Assembly: GCF_003944705.1 (NCBI RefSeq)
Contig: NZ_RWIS01000002.1
Location: 1 to 64,000 of the forward strand
Direction of reading: 5' to 3'
Source of the DNA: Hymenobacter metallilatus
GTDB taxonomy: Bacteria; Bacteroidota; Bacteroidia; Cytophagales; Hymenobacteraceae
Length of the DNA stretch: 64,000 nucleotides
Positions 35,323 to 42,496 of the stretch are shown piece after piece (within the stretch, counting starts at the first letter, position 1; the number at the start of each line of letters is the position of its first letter). The notes beneath the pieces are model-generated. The model ran no database searches. It worked only from the letters and a program-made list of their open reading frames with translations, and was not told the DNA's origin. The translations under genes were made by a program, and so were the position numbers.

Positions 35323-35404
35323 AGTTGTCAGCTGCTGGTTGTCAGTTGTCAGTCAGTGTTTCAAAATGAACGATCTGACAACTGACAACCAGCAACTGAC
35401 AACT
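35323..35404. repeat. GTTGTCAG-word inverted repeat
   Basis: The left arm (35323-35352) and right arm (35375-35404) are 30-base mirrors with a single mismatch, made of the words AGTTGTCAG and CTGGTTGTCAG. It lies 11 bases upstream of the tgt ATG, in the divergent gap. The same words make the repeat between atpD and atpC. Confidence 0.88.
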
Positions 35405-35442
35405 GCTACAGCCGCAAAGGTACTCGCCCCATCCCGAATGCC

Positions 35443-35450
35443 TACTTTTG
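35443..35450 (+). promoter_or_regulatory. TAnnTTTG -7 box of the glycosyltransferase-sigma factor pair
   Basis: TACTTTTG lies 24 bases before the TTG start of the glycosyltransferase gene. The -33 region falls close to the palindrome and has no TTG at the standard spacing. A start site near 35456 would give a leader of under 20 bases. Confidence 0.55.
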
Positions 35451-35473
35451 CCAGTTGAATCACCCCTTGCGCT

Positions 35474-36595
35474 TTGCTGTTTTTCCTTTCCCCCGCCATC
35501 TGGGTGCTGCTGGCCGCCGTGCTGGTGCAGCTCAGTTATGCGGCCTACTACTTTCTCCCTTTCGCCCGCCGCCCCCCGGAGCCCACCACCGGCCCCGACG
35601 AGGAGCCCGTGTCGGTGCTGGTGTGCGCCCACAACGAGCTGGATAACCTGCGCCGCCTGCTGCCCCTGATTTTGCAGCAGGACTACCCCCCTGGCTTTGA
35701 GCTGGTGCTGATTGATGACCGCTCAACCGACGATACCGTCCGCTACGTGCAGCAGCTTACCCAGTACTATCCCCACGTCCGGCTGGTCACTGTCACGCGC
35801 ACCCCTGACGGATTGGCACCCAAAAAATACGCCCTGACACTGGGCATAAAAACAGCCCGTTACCCGCGCCTGCTCTTCACGGATGCCGACTGCATTCCGG
35901 CCACCAATCAGTGGCTCAGATACATGCAGCGCGGCTTCAGCCGGCCCGCCGAAATAGTGCTGGGGTATTCGGCCTACGCCGAGGAGCCAGGCTTTCTGAA
36001 TAAATTAATCCGGTTTGAAACCTTGCTGTCGGGGGCACAGTATTTGTCCTTCGCGTGGCGCGGCCAGCCTTACATGGGTGTAGGGCGCAACCTGGGATAC
36101 ACCCGGCAGGTCTTTCAGCTAACCAAAGGATTTGCTTCTCACATCCGTAGCCTCTCCGGCGACGACGACCTGCTGGTGCAGGATGCCGTGCAGCGTGGGG
36201 CCCGAGTAGCAGTAGTGGCTGAGCCAGGGGCGCACACCCTCAGCGAACCAGCTACTACCTGGAGCGCTTGGTGGCGGCAAAAACGTCGGCATCTTTCGGC
36301 CGGCCGCAGCTACCGGCTGGCAGATCGGCTCCGGATCGGGACCTTTATGGGGGCCAATCTGGTTTTTTACGGTACGGCAATCGGCCTGCTGTTTTCCCGC
36401 CCCGATTGGGTACCTTTGGCTACGGTGTGCCTGCTACGCACCGCTGCTATGCTGGCCGTGTTTCACCAGCTCGGCCGTAGGCTCGATACTCGGTTGCCAC
36501 CCCTCTGGTTACCGGTGCTCGATGCTGTGTATTTTTTTTATTATCTCGCTCTGGGAATCTCGCTGTTCCTCTACCGTACGCTCCGATGGAAGTAA
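35474..36595 (+). CDS. family 2 glycosyltransferase, membrane-bound
   Basis: A 373-residue protein. An N-terminal membrane helix (about 5-27) leads to a GT-A domain with SVLVCAHNE, LVLIDDRSTDDT, TDADCIP (the metal-binding DxD) and QxxRW-like WRQKRRH. Two to three hydrophobic helices follow (about 290-370). This is the layout of inner-membrane glycosyltransferases acting on lipid or polysaccharide carriers. No ATG is in frame near the start; TTG at 35474 is the first candidate after the in-frame stop. The gene overlaps the sigma factor start by 10 bases, so their translation may be coupled. Confidence 0.87.
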   Translation: MLFFLSPAIWVLLAAVLVQLSYAAYYFLPFARRPPEPTTGPDEEPVSVLVCAHNELDNLRRLLPLILQQDYPPGFELVLIDDRSTDDTVRYVQQLTQYYPHVRLVTVTRTPDGLAPKKYALTLGIKTARYPRLLFTDADCIPATNQWLRYMQRGFSRPAEIVLGYSAYAEEPGFLNKLIRFETLLSGAQYLSFAWRGQPYMGVGRNLGYTRQVFQLTKGFASHIRSLSGDDDLLVQDAVQRGARVAVVAEPGAHTLSEPATTWSAWWRQKRRHLSAGRSYRLADRLRIGTFMGANLVFYGTAIGLLFSRPDWVPLATVCLLRTAAMLAVFHQLGRRLDTRLPPLWLPVLDAVYFFYYLALGISLFLYRTLRWK

Positions 36596-37203
36596 ACAAT
36601 CAGGAAAAACAGTTCTCCGCCAAAGCCAAGCACGACTTCAAGCTGATTCGGGCCGCTGTGGAAAAGAACGACGGCAAGGCCTATGCCGAGCTGATGCAGA
36701 TCTATAAGAAGCCCGTGTATCACGTGGTGCTGAAGATGGTGCGCAACCCCGACGACGCCGAGGACCTCACCATCGAGGCCTTCGCCAAGGCTTTCCGCAA
36801 CCTGCACAAGTTCAACCCCGAGTTTGCCTTCAGTACCTGGCTGTTTCGTATTGCCACCAACAACTGCATCGATTTTATTCGTAAGAATAAGATCAAGACG
36901 ATGTCCATCGACTCGGCCATCAAGATTGACAACGGCGATGAAATCACCATTGACTTCCGCGACCAGAACCTGAACCCTCAGGAGACGGCCATCAAAAACC
37001 AGAAAATTGAAATCATGCAGCACGTGGTGTCCCGGCTGCCCGATAAGTACCAGCGCCTGGTAACGCTGCGCTATTTCGACGAGTTGAGCTACGAGGAAAT
37101 TGCTCAAGAGCTGAAAGCCCCCCTTGGCACCGTGAAGGCCCAGCTGCACCGCGCCCGGGAGCTGCTCTATGACATGGTAAAAAACAAGAAGGAAATCATC
37201 TAG
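36586..37203 (+). CDS. ECF-type sigma-70 family RNA polymerase sigma factor
   Basis: A 205-residue sigma factor. Region 2 (about 30-100) contains DAEDLTIEAFAKAFRNLHKF and FSTWLFRIATNNCIDFIR. Region 4 (about 145-200) has the helix-turn-helix LSYEEIAQELKAPLGTVKAQ. No anti-sigma gene is next to it. Proteins of this exact style are widely kept in Bacteroidota. Its ATG lies inside the end of the glycosyltransferase gene, giving a start that overlaps the upstream stop. Confidence 0.93.
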   Translation: MEVNNQEKQFSAKAKHDFKLIRAAVEKNDGKAYAELMQIYKKPVYHVVLKMVRNPDDAEDLTIEAFAKAFRNLHKFNPEFAFSTWLFRIATNNCIDFIRKNKIKTMSIDSAIKIDNGDEITIDFRDQNLNPQETAIKNQKIEIMQHVVSRLPDKYQRLVTLRYFDELSYEEIAQELKAPLGTVKAQLHRARELLYDMVKNKKEII

Positions 37204-37206
37204 CCA

Positions 37207-37238
37207 ACAAAAAGCCCCGCCGCAAGCCGGGGCTTTTT
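37207..37238 (+). terminator. terminator of the sigma factor gene
   Basis: AAAAAGCCCCGCC and GCCGGGGCTTTTT form a GC stem with flanking A and T runs, 4 bases after the stop codon. Confidence 0.9.
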
Positions 37239-37244
37239 CGTGCC

Positions 37245-37354
37245 CAGTAGCGCGCAGCTCCGCTTCGCGCACGAGCGGAGCGAGTTCCCACGCGTAAGTT
37301 TTGTACGCCTGATACTCGCTTCGCTCGTGCGCGAAGCGGAGCTGCGCGCTACTG
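37245..37354. repeat. 40-base inverted repeat, CGGAGCGAG family
   Basis: The left arm (37245-37284, begins CAGTAGCGCGCAGCTCCGCT) and right arm (37315-37354) are mirrors with one mismatch around 30 bases. It follows the sigma factor terminator and ends 4 bases before the -7 box of the rsmG promoter, so that promoter's -33 region lies in the right arm. Confidence 0.9.
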
Positions 37355-37358
37355 TGTT

Positions 37359-37366
37359 TACCTTTG
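37359..37366 (+). promoter_or_regulatory. TAnnTTTG -7 box of rsmG
   Basis: TACCTTTG ends only 8 bases before the rsmG ATG, so the message would have almost no leader. No TTG lies at the expected distance; that region is the palindrome's right arm. Confidence 0.6.
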
Positions 37367-37374
37367 CCCCCACC

Positions 37375-37998
37375 ATGAACCTGATCAACCACTACTTTCC
37401 CCTCCTCACCGACCACCAGCGCCAGCAGTTCCAGCAGCTCGATACCGAGTTTCGGGGCTGGAATGAGCGCCTCAACCTAGTAGCCCGCACCGACGTGGAC
37501 AACCTGGAAGAGCGCCACTTTCTGCATTCCCTGGGCATTGCCAAGGTAGTGGAGTTTGCGCCCGGCTCCTCGGTGCTGGATGTAGGTACAGGTGGTGGCC
37601 TGCCGGGCCTGCCGCTGGCCATCATGTTCCCGGAGGTGAAGTTCCACCTGGTGGACAGCATCGGCAAGAAAATACGGGCGGTGCAGGAAATGGCCCACGC
37701 CCTGCACCTCACCAACCTTACCGCCGAGCAAACCCGCGCCGAGCAGCTGCGCCCCAAGTACGACTACGTGGTGAGCCGCGCCGTGGCCCGCCTGGCCACC
37801 TTCCACACCTGGATTGCCCACCGCTACAAGCCCCGCCACGAAGCCGCCCCAGGCAGCGGCCTCTACTACCTCAAAGGCGGCGACCTGGCCGAAGAAATTC
37901 AGGAGTCCGGCCTGCAGGCCACCCTCATCGACCTGCCGGACTTCTTCCAGGAGCCGTTTTTTGAAACGAAGAAAGTAGTAGTGGTGCGCAACGGATGA
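37375..37998 (+). CDS. rsmG: 16S rRNA (guanine-N7)-methyltransferase
   Basis: A 207-residue cytoplasmic methyltransferase that methylates G527 of 16S rRNA (E. coli numbering); loss gives low-level streptomycin resistance. It has the N-terminal helix with WNERLNLVART, the SAM-binding VLDVGTGGGLPGLPLA (about 65-80) and the motif VVSRAVARL. ATG at 37375 was chosen because it follows a promoter box and gives the normal N-terminus; an earlier frame would translate the palindrome. The stop codon is part of the next palindrome. Confidence 0.95.
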   Translation: MNLINHYFPLLTDHQRQQFQQLDTEFRGWNERLNLVARTDVDNLEERHFLHSLGIAKVVEFAPGSSVLDVGTGGGLPGLPLAIMFPEVKFHLVDSIGKKIRAVQEMAHALHLTNLTAEQTRAEQLRPKYDYVVSRAVARLATFHTWIAHRYKPRHEAAPGSGLYYLKGGDLAEEIQESGLQATLIDLPDFFQEPFFETKKVVVVRNG

Positions 37999-38104
37999 CC
38001 CCACCCCCAGCCCCTCCCCTCCGGGAGAGGGGTGTGTTCTAACATTCTAATAGTTGTCGTCTGGCACCCCTCTCCCGGAGGGGAGGGGCTGGGGGTGGGG
38101 TCAT
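37995..38104. repeat. 40-base perfect inverted repeat ending on both stop codons
   Basis: The left arm (37995-38034, begins ATGACCCCACCCCCAGCCCC) and the right arm (38065-38104) are exact mirrors of 40 bases around a 30-base loop. The TGA of rsmG is the second to fourth base of the left arm; the TGA of the convergent hydrolase gene occupies the same position in the right arm. Confidence 0.95.
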
Positions 38105-39087
38105 CCCGGCACTTCCGCCGTGAGGAATTCCACTGCCCGGCGCTCTGAGTAGTAGGGCCCGTCGGGGGGGCCTTCCGCAAAACCAACGTGCCCGCCATCA
38201 GTAGGTGTTTCCAGGAACACACAGGGGCTTTGGGCCGCTACCTCGCGGGGGAAGCAGGAAGGTGGTAGAAACGGGTCGTTCTGGGCATTTACCAGCAGCG
38301 TAGGAATGCGAATGCCACTCAGGTAGCGGCCGGAACTGGCGTACTCATAGTATTCATCCGCCGACTTGAAGCCGTGCATGGGGGCCGTAAACCGGTCATC
38401 GAACTGTGGGAAATCCTGTAGCTCGTCGAGGTTGGTAAGGTCAACCTGGCCGGGGAGCAGCGCCGCCTTCTGCCGCATCTTTTCCCGCAGGGTTTTCATG
38501 AAACGGTTGAGATACAAGCGGTTTTCGAGGCGGGCAATGTGGTGAGAGCTGGATTTGAGGTCGGTGGGCACCGAAAACACAGCCGCCCGCTGCACCTGCT
38601 TGGGCACCCGGACCGGATTTTCGCCCAGATACTTCAGCGTAACGTTGCCACCGGCCGAAAATCCGGTCAGAAATACGCGGCGGTAGCGCGCCTTGCCCAG
38701 GGCGTAGCGCACCACAAAATCCAGGTCGTCGGTGTCGCCGAGGTGGTAGGAGCGGAGCAGGCGGTTCATTTCGCCGCTGCAGCTGCGGTAATTCCAGGCC
38801 AGGGCATCGAGGCCGGCGTGGTTGAGGGCCCGCACCATGCCCCGTACGTAAGGCCGCCCCGCGTCGCCCTCCAGCCCATGCGACACAATACCCAGGGTAT
38901 CCGTCGGCTGCCCGTCGGGGCGCCGCGACCAGTCCAGGTCCAGGAAGTCGCCGTCGTCGGTTTCAACCCGCTCCCGGTGGTAGCGCACTTCCGGTACGGA
39001 GCGCCACAGGCTGGGTACAATGGTTTGCAAATGGCCGTTGAAGAGGTAAAACGGCGGTTGATAAGGGGAGTTGGCAATAAGCGGCAT
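38101..39087 (-). CDS. alpha/beta hydrolase, YheT-like
   Basis: A 328-residue protein of the YheT/AB-hydrolase family, soluble. It begins with the family-typical PPFYLFNGHLQTIVPSLWR and contains the nucleophile elbow GFSAGGNVTLKYLGE, an Asp in LVNAQNDPFLPPSC and the His in DGGHVGF, giving a complete Ser-Asp-His triad. Substrates of the family are poorly known (esters). The longer frames in other phases are shadows. It is convergent with rsmG and shares the palindrome at its stop codon. Confidence 0.9.
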   Translation of the reverse strand: MPLIANSPYQPPFYLFNGHLQTIVPSLWRSVPEVRYHRERVETDDGDFLDLDWSRRPDGQPTDTLGIVSHGLEGDAGRPYVRGMVRALNHAGLDALAWNYRSCSGEMNRLLRSYHLGDTDDLDFVVRYALGKARYRRVFLTGFSAGGNVTLKYLGENPVRVPKQVQRAAVFSVPTDLKSSSHHIARLENRLYLNRFMKTLREKMRQKAALLPGQVDLTNLDELQDFPQFDDRFTAPMHGFKSADEYYEYASSGRYLSGIRIPTLLVNAQNDPFLPPSCFPREVAAQSPCVFLETPTDGGHVGFAEGPPDGPYYSERRAVEFLTAEVPG

Positions 39088-39366
39088 GATAGAAAACGGC
39101 TAGACGTGCGTTGTCAGAAATGCCCGGCGGTAGCAGTAGATAAGATACGCAAAAACCGTATCGGGTGAACAACGCGCCCCAAAAAAGTTCGGCATGCCGA
39201 GGAAATATCCATTGCGCAAAGCCAACCGGAATCCGCTAAACCCCAGCACGTCATTCCTCCTCTCGTCGGCATGACAGTTACTGTGGCAACGTCAGCACGC
39301 GAGATGCTTCACTCCGCTCCGCCTCTACACGACGGTTGTTCCCCTGAACTGCTTTGAGGCATCCAT

Positions 39367-39396
39367 TTGTTATTTCCAACCAAAGCATTACCTTTG
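39367..39396 (+). promoter_or_regulatory. promoter of rpsT
   Basis: TTG (39367-39369), 19 bases, then TACCTTTG (39389-39396) match the Bacteroidota consensus exactly. The ATG of rpsT is 49 bases downstream. Confidence 0.85.
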
Positions 39397-39444
39397 CACT
39401 CCCCAATTGAACTGAATTCGAGCAGAAGACCATTTTTCAACCCC

Positions 39445-39702
39445 ATGGCAAACCATAAATCGGCCCTCAAGCGCATCCGTTCCAACGAAGCCAAGCGCGT
39501 GCTGAACCGTTACCAGGCAAAATCTACCCGCACCGCCGTTAAGAAACTGCGTGCTACCACCGACGCTTCGGTTGCGCAGGAACTGCTGAAGAAAGTATCG
39601 TCGATGCTGGACCGTCTGGCCAAGAAAAACATCATTCACAAGAACAAAGCCGCCAACAACAAGTCGAAGCTGGCTAAGTTCGTGAAGTCGCTGGCTGCGT
39701 AA
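39445..39702 (+). CDS. rpsT: 30S ribosomal protein S20
   Basis: An 85-residue, Lys-rich, all-helical ribosomal protein that binds 16S rRNA early in 30S assembly. It begins MANHKSALKRIRSNEAKRVL and ends with NKAANNKSKLAKFVKSLAA. ATG at 39445 gives the standard N-terminus; an upstream extension runs through the promoter. Its own promoter and terminator make it monocistronic. Confidence 0.97.
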   Translation: MANHKSALKRIRSNEAKRVLNRYQAKSTRTAVKKLRATTDASVAQELLKKVSSMLDRLAKKNIIHKNKAANNKSKLAKFVKSLAA

Positions 39703-39732
39703 GCACCTAACCGGCGCTCTGCTCTGTATACA

Positions 39733-39763
39733 GAAAGGCCCTGGGCATCAGCTCAGGGCCTTT
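39733..39763 (+). terminator. terminator of rpsT
   Basis: GAAAGGCCCTG and CAGGGCCTTTC pair around a loop of 9 bases, 30 bases after the stop. Confidence 0.82.
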
Positions 39764-39860
39764 CGTCGTTGATATAAGGCCACACGGTAAAGGTACTGCT
39801 GACACCGCGCCGGTCCGGCTGCAGTCAATCGTGCGACCAGAGAAGCCGTATTCAGTCACG

Positions 39861-39894
39861 AAAAAGCCCGCGCAACAGCTGTTACGCGGGCTTT
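39861..39894 (-). terminator. terminator of pyk
   Basis: AAAGCCCGCG-AACAG and CTGTT-CGCGGGCTTT pair. The minus-strand T run comes from AAAAAG at the left side. It lies 22 bases beyond the pyk stop codon. Confidence 0.85.
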
Positions 39895-39915
39895 GCGTTT
39901 CAGGTGAAGCGGTAG

Positions 39916-41355
39916 TTACGCCACGCTTACCTTCACCATATTGGTTTTGCCCTTCTCGTTGATGGGCATAGAGGCCGTATTAATAAAGACGTCGCCTTTG
40001 TTGAGGTGGCCGGTGGTGGTAAGGGCGTACTTGATGTCCGACACGGTGCTGTCGGTGCTCACCATCCGGTCGTAGTAGAAGCCGCGCACGCCCCAGATCA
40101 GGCTCAGGGTGGTGAGCAGGGCGCGGTTATCCGTGAAGATGAAGATGTTCGCCTTGGGGCGGTACTTGGCAATCTGGAAAGCCGTGTAGCCCCGGTGCGT
40201 CATGCCGGTAATGGCTTTGGCGCCGGTGTTTTTGGCCAGGTGGCAGGCCGCCGACAGCACGCTATCCACCATAAATGTGGGCGACTCCGGCGTAATGGGC
40301 CACCAACGGTTGTAGAGTGAGTCGCGGCGGGTTTCTACGCTTAGAATGGTGCCCACCATCGAGCGGATAACTTCGGCTGGATAGGCCCCCACGGCCGTTT
40401 CGGCGGAGAGCATCACGGCGTCGGCCCCGTCGAGCACGGCGTTGGCCACGTCGGAGGTTTCAGCGCGGGTGGGGCGGGGGGCCGTAATCATGCTCTCCAT
40501 CATCTGGGTAGCTACAATTACCGGCTTGCCGGCCTTATTGCACTTCTCCACAATCATCTTCTGGGCCATCGGCACCTCTTCCATCTTCACCTCCACGCCC
40601 AGGTCGCCGCGGGCTACCATCACGGCATCGGTGAGAGCAATGATTTCATCGAGGTTCTTCAGGCCTTCTGGGGTTTCGATCTTGGCAATAACGCGGGCCG
40701 TTTTGCCGCTTTCAGCAATCAGGCTCTTGATAAAGCGGATATCCTCGCCACGGCGGGCAAACGACAGCGCAATCCAGTCCACATCGTTTTCCAGCCCGAA
40801 TTTCAGGTCTTCGATGTCTTTCTCCGTCATGGAGGGAGCTGACACTTCCGAATCGGGCAGGTTGATGCCTTTGCGGGGCTTTACCAGACCGCCGTAAATT
40901 ACCTCCACCTCCACTTCCTTGTCCCGGTCGGTAGCCAGTACACGCAGCTCAATCTTACCGTCGTCGATAAGGATCATGTCGCCGGGCTTCACGTCGCGGG
41001 CCAGGCCCAGGTAAATCGTGCTCAGGCGCGTGGCCGTGCTGATTTCCTTTTCGCCGCACACCAGCTTGATTTTGTCGCCAGGTTTGATTTCCACCCCGCC
41101 GCCTTCTACCTCACCCAGGCGAATCTTGGGCCCCTGCAAATCCTGCAGCAGACCCACGTGCGTGCGCATATCCTTGTTGAGGCGGCGCACCGTGTTAATC
41201 ACCGAGAGGTGGTCTTCGTGGCTGCCGTGCGAGAAATTGAGCCGGAACACGTCTACGCCCTCGCGCATGAGCATACCCAGCTTCTCGTAGGTGTTGGACG
41301 CGGGGCCCACGGTGGCAATAATCTTGGTTTTATTAAAATGCGGGCGAGCTTCCAT
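39916..41355 (-). CDS. pyk: pyruvate kinase
   Basis: A 479-residue glycolytic enzyme making pyruvate and ATP. The (beta/alpha)8 barrel has TKIIATVGPAS near the N-terminus, NFSHGSHEDH (substrate-binding), the catalytic Lys in VIAKIETPEG, MVARGDLGVE and PTRAETSDVANAVLDG; the C-terminal domain ends with MVKVSVA. Length is normal. It lies next to the IPExxxVDY gene and close to acpP-fabF-rnc, a gene order kept in Bacteroidota. Confidence 0.98.
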   Translation of the reverse strand: MEARPHFNKTKIIATVGPASNTYEKLGMLMREGVDVFRLNFSHGSHEDHLSVINTVRRLNKDMRTHVGLLQDLQGPKIRLGEVEGGGVEIKPGDKIKLVCGEKEISTATRLSTIYLGLARDVKPGDMILIDDGKIELRVLATDRDKEVEVEVIYGGLVKPRKGINLPDSEVSAPSMTEKDIEDLKFGLENDVDWIALSFARRGEDIRFIKSLIAESGKTARVIAKIETPEGLKNLDEIIALTDAVMVARGDLGVEVKMEEVPMAQKMIVEKCNKAGKPVIVATQMMESMITAPRPTRAETSDVANAVLDGADAVMLSAETAVGAYPAEVIRSMVGTILSVETRRDSLYNRWWPITPESPTFMVDSVLSAACHLAKNTGAKAITGMTHRGYTAFQIAKYRPKANIFIFTDNRALLTTLSLIWGVRGFYYDRMVSTDSTVSDIKYALTTTGHLNKGDVFINTASMPINEKGKTNMVKVSVA

Positions 41356-41399
41356 TGAGGTGTTGTATGGTCAGAAAATGTAAAACGGCAGCAGGGCGC

Positions 41400-41502
41400 A
41401 AACCCCATCATTCTGGGCGCAGCGCAGGACCCTATTCCGTCGGAACAGCAACGTTCCGGTAGAGGACAAGGGCTTGCGCTGCACTCAGAATAATGGGGTT
41501 TG
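41400..41502. repeat. inverted repeat with GCGCAGCGCAGG-type arms
   Basis: The left arm (41400-41430, AAACCCCA-ATTCTG-GCAGCGCA) mirrors the right arm (41468-41502, TGCGCTGC-CAGAAT-TGGGGTTT) with a few mismatches and a loop rich in inverted pieces (TTCCG/CGGAA). It lies between the stop of the IPExxxVDY gene and the pyk start, both leftward. Confidence 0.7.
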
Positions 41503-41507
41503 ACTTC

Positions 41508-41936
41508 TCAAAAGAGCAGATTTTCTTTGAATTTAAGGTCATTTGGGTCAACCTGACTAACCAGCTGAACTTCGGGTAGGGCCGAAAGCTGCACCAGCAA
41601 CTCTTCCGGGGAGTGGCTCACCATGCCCGCGCTTACCTGCAGCAGATAATCGTATTCCTTAATATCGGGAGCCAGGAAGGGTTTTTTCAGGGGCGATGGA
41701 TCTACGGAGCGGTTGCGCAGCAGCCGCAGGGTGTAGTGCTCCGTGGCATGCAGGTAGTTGCTGATGACCAGCCGGCCTTTCGTCAGCAGGTCATAAATCA
41801 GGTCCTGCTGCTTCACCAAGCGCAGGTGCAGTGCCCGGTTAAGCACCCAGGCCAGCGTATGTTCCCGGCTGGACGAAACGAGCCCGAACAGGTCGAAGTC
41901 GCAGTCGTACTCCACATCCAGCGTGAGAGTTTTCAT
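41508..41936 (-). CDS. IPExxxVDY family protein
   Basis: A 142-residue small cytoplasmic protein of a family known mainly from Bacteroidota. The N-terminal CDFDLFGLVSSSREHTLAWV and LNRALHLRLVKQQDL and the middle DIKEYDYLLQV stretch, which stands in the place of the family's IPExxxVDY motif, support the call. The function is unknown, but family members are usually found beside pyk and acpP-fabF-rnc as here. ATG at 41936 was chosen because a promoter box lies 25 bases upstream; the longer frame would read through it. Confidence 0.85.
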   Translation of the reverse strand: MKTLTLDVEYDCDFDLFGLVSSSREHTLAWVLNRALHLRLVKQQDLIYDLLTKGRLVISNYLHATEHYTLRLLRNRSVDPSPLKKPFLAPDIKEYDYLLQVSAGMVSHSPEELLVQLSALPEVQLVSQVDPNDLKFKENLLF

Positions 41937-41960
41937 GAGCGGGGCAAAGGAATAGAAACG

Positions 41961-41968
41961 CAAAAATA
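41961..41968 (-). promoter_or_regulatory. TAnnTTTG -7 box of the IPExxxVDY gene
   Basis: On the minus strand TATTTTTG lies 24 bases upstream of the ATG at 41936. No TTG was found at the usual distance. Confidence 0.5.
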
Positions 41969-42097
41969 GGCACTGTAGTACCCTGGCGAAATACCCCCGG
42001 CCATAATCTTGCACCGGGAAGATTAGGGGGGCGAAGTTTGACAATGTTAGCGAAGATGGTGTTATTTGTGCCGAGTTTTCCTTAAACCCCCACGGAA

Positions 42098-42334
42098 ATG
42101 TCTGAAATTGCAGAAAAAGTAAAAGCCATCATCATCGATAAACTCGGCGTAGAAGCTTCGGAAGTTACCCCGGAGGCTTCGTTCACCAACGATCTGGGCG
42201 CTGACTCGCTCGACACCGTTGAGCTGATCATGGAATTCGAAAAAGAATTCAACGTGTCTATCCCGGACGATCAGGCTGAGAACATCGGCACCGTGGGCCA
42301 GGCTATCAGCTACCTCGAAGAGCACGCCAAATAG
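42098..42334 (+). CDS. acpP: acyl carrier protein
   Basis: A 78-residue acidic carrier for growing fatty-acid chains. It has the phosphopantetheine attachment Ser37 in [12 protein letters not shown] and the standard four-helix length. It is directly upstream of fabF and rnc on the same strand. Its stop codon lies inside the left arm of a word-type inverted repeat. The region upstream (42030-42095) has a TTG and a partial TTATTTG box, but no full consensus promoter. Confidence 0.98.
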   Translation: MSEIAEKVKAIIIDKLGVEASEVTPEASFTNDLGADSLDTVELIMEFEKEFNVSIPDDQAENIGTVGQAISYLEEHAK

Positions 42335-42416
42335 TTGTTAGTGCTTAGTTGTTAATGCGTAGTGCCTGGATAGCTCTGGTGCAGCCTAAGCACTAGCAAC
42401 TAAGCACTAACTACTA
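42332..42416. repeat. TTAGTGCTTAGTTG-word inverted repeat
   Basis: The left arm (42332-42365, TAGTTGTTAGTGCTTAGTTG then TTAATGCGTAGTGC) is mirrored by the right arm (42390-42416, GCACTAGCAACTAAGCACTA then ACTACTA). The left arm starts with the stop codon of acpP. It lies in the acpP-fabF gap, 80 bases before the fabF ATG. Confidence 0.82.
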
Positions 42417-42496
42417 CAGCTGCTTACCGGCCGGCCTGCCGCCGGCCGTTTTGCTTTTCTAGTGATTTCCTTTCTTTCGCTTCTCTGAGCCAGCCT

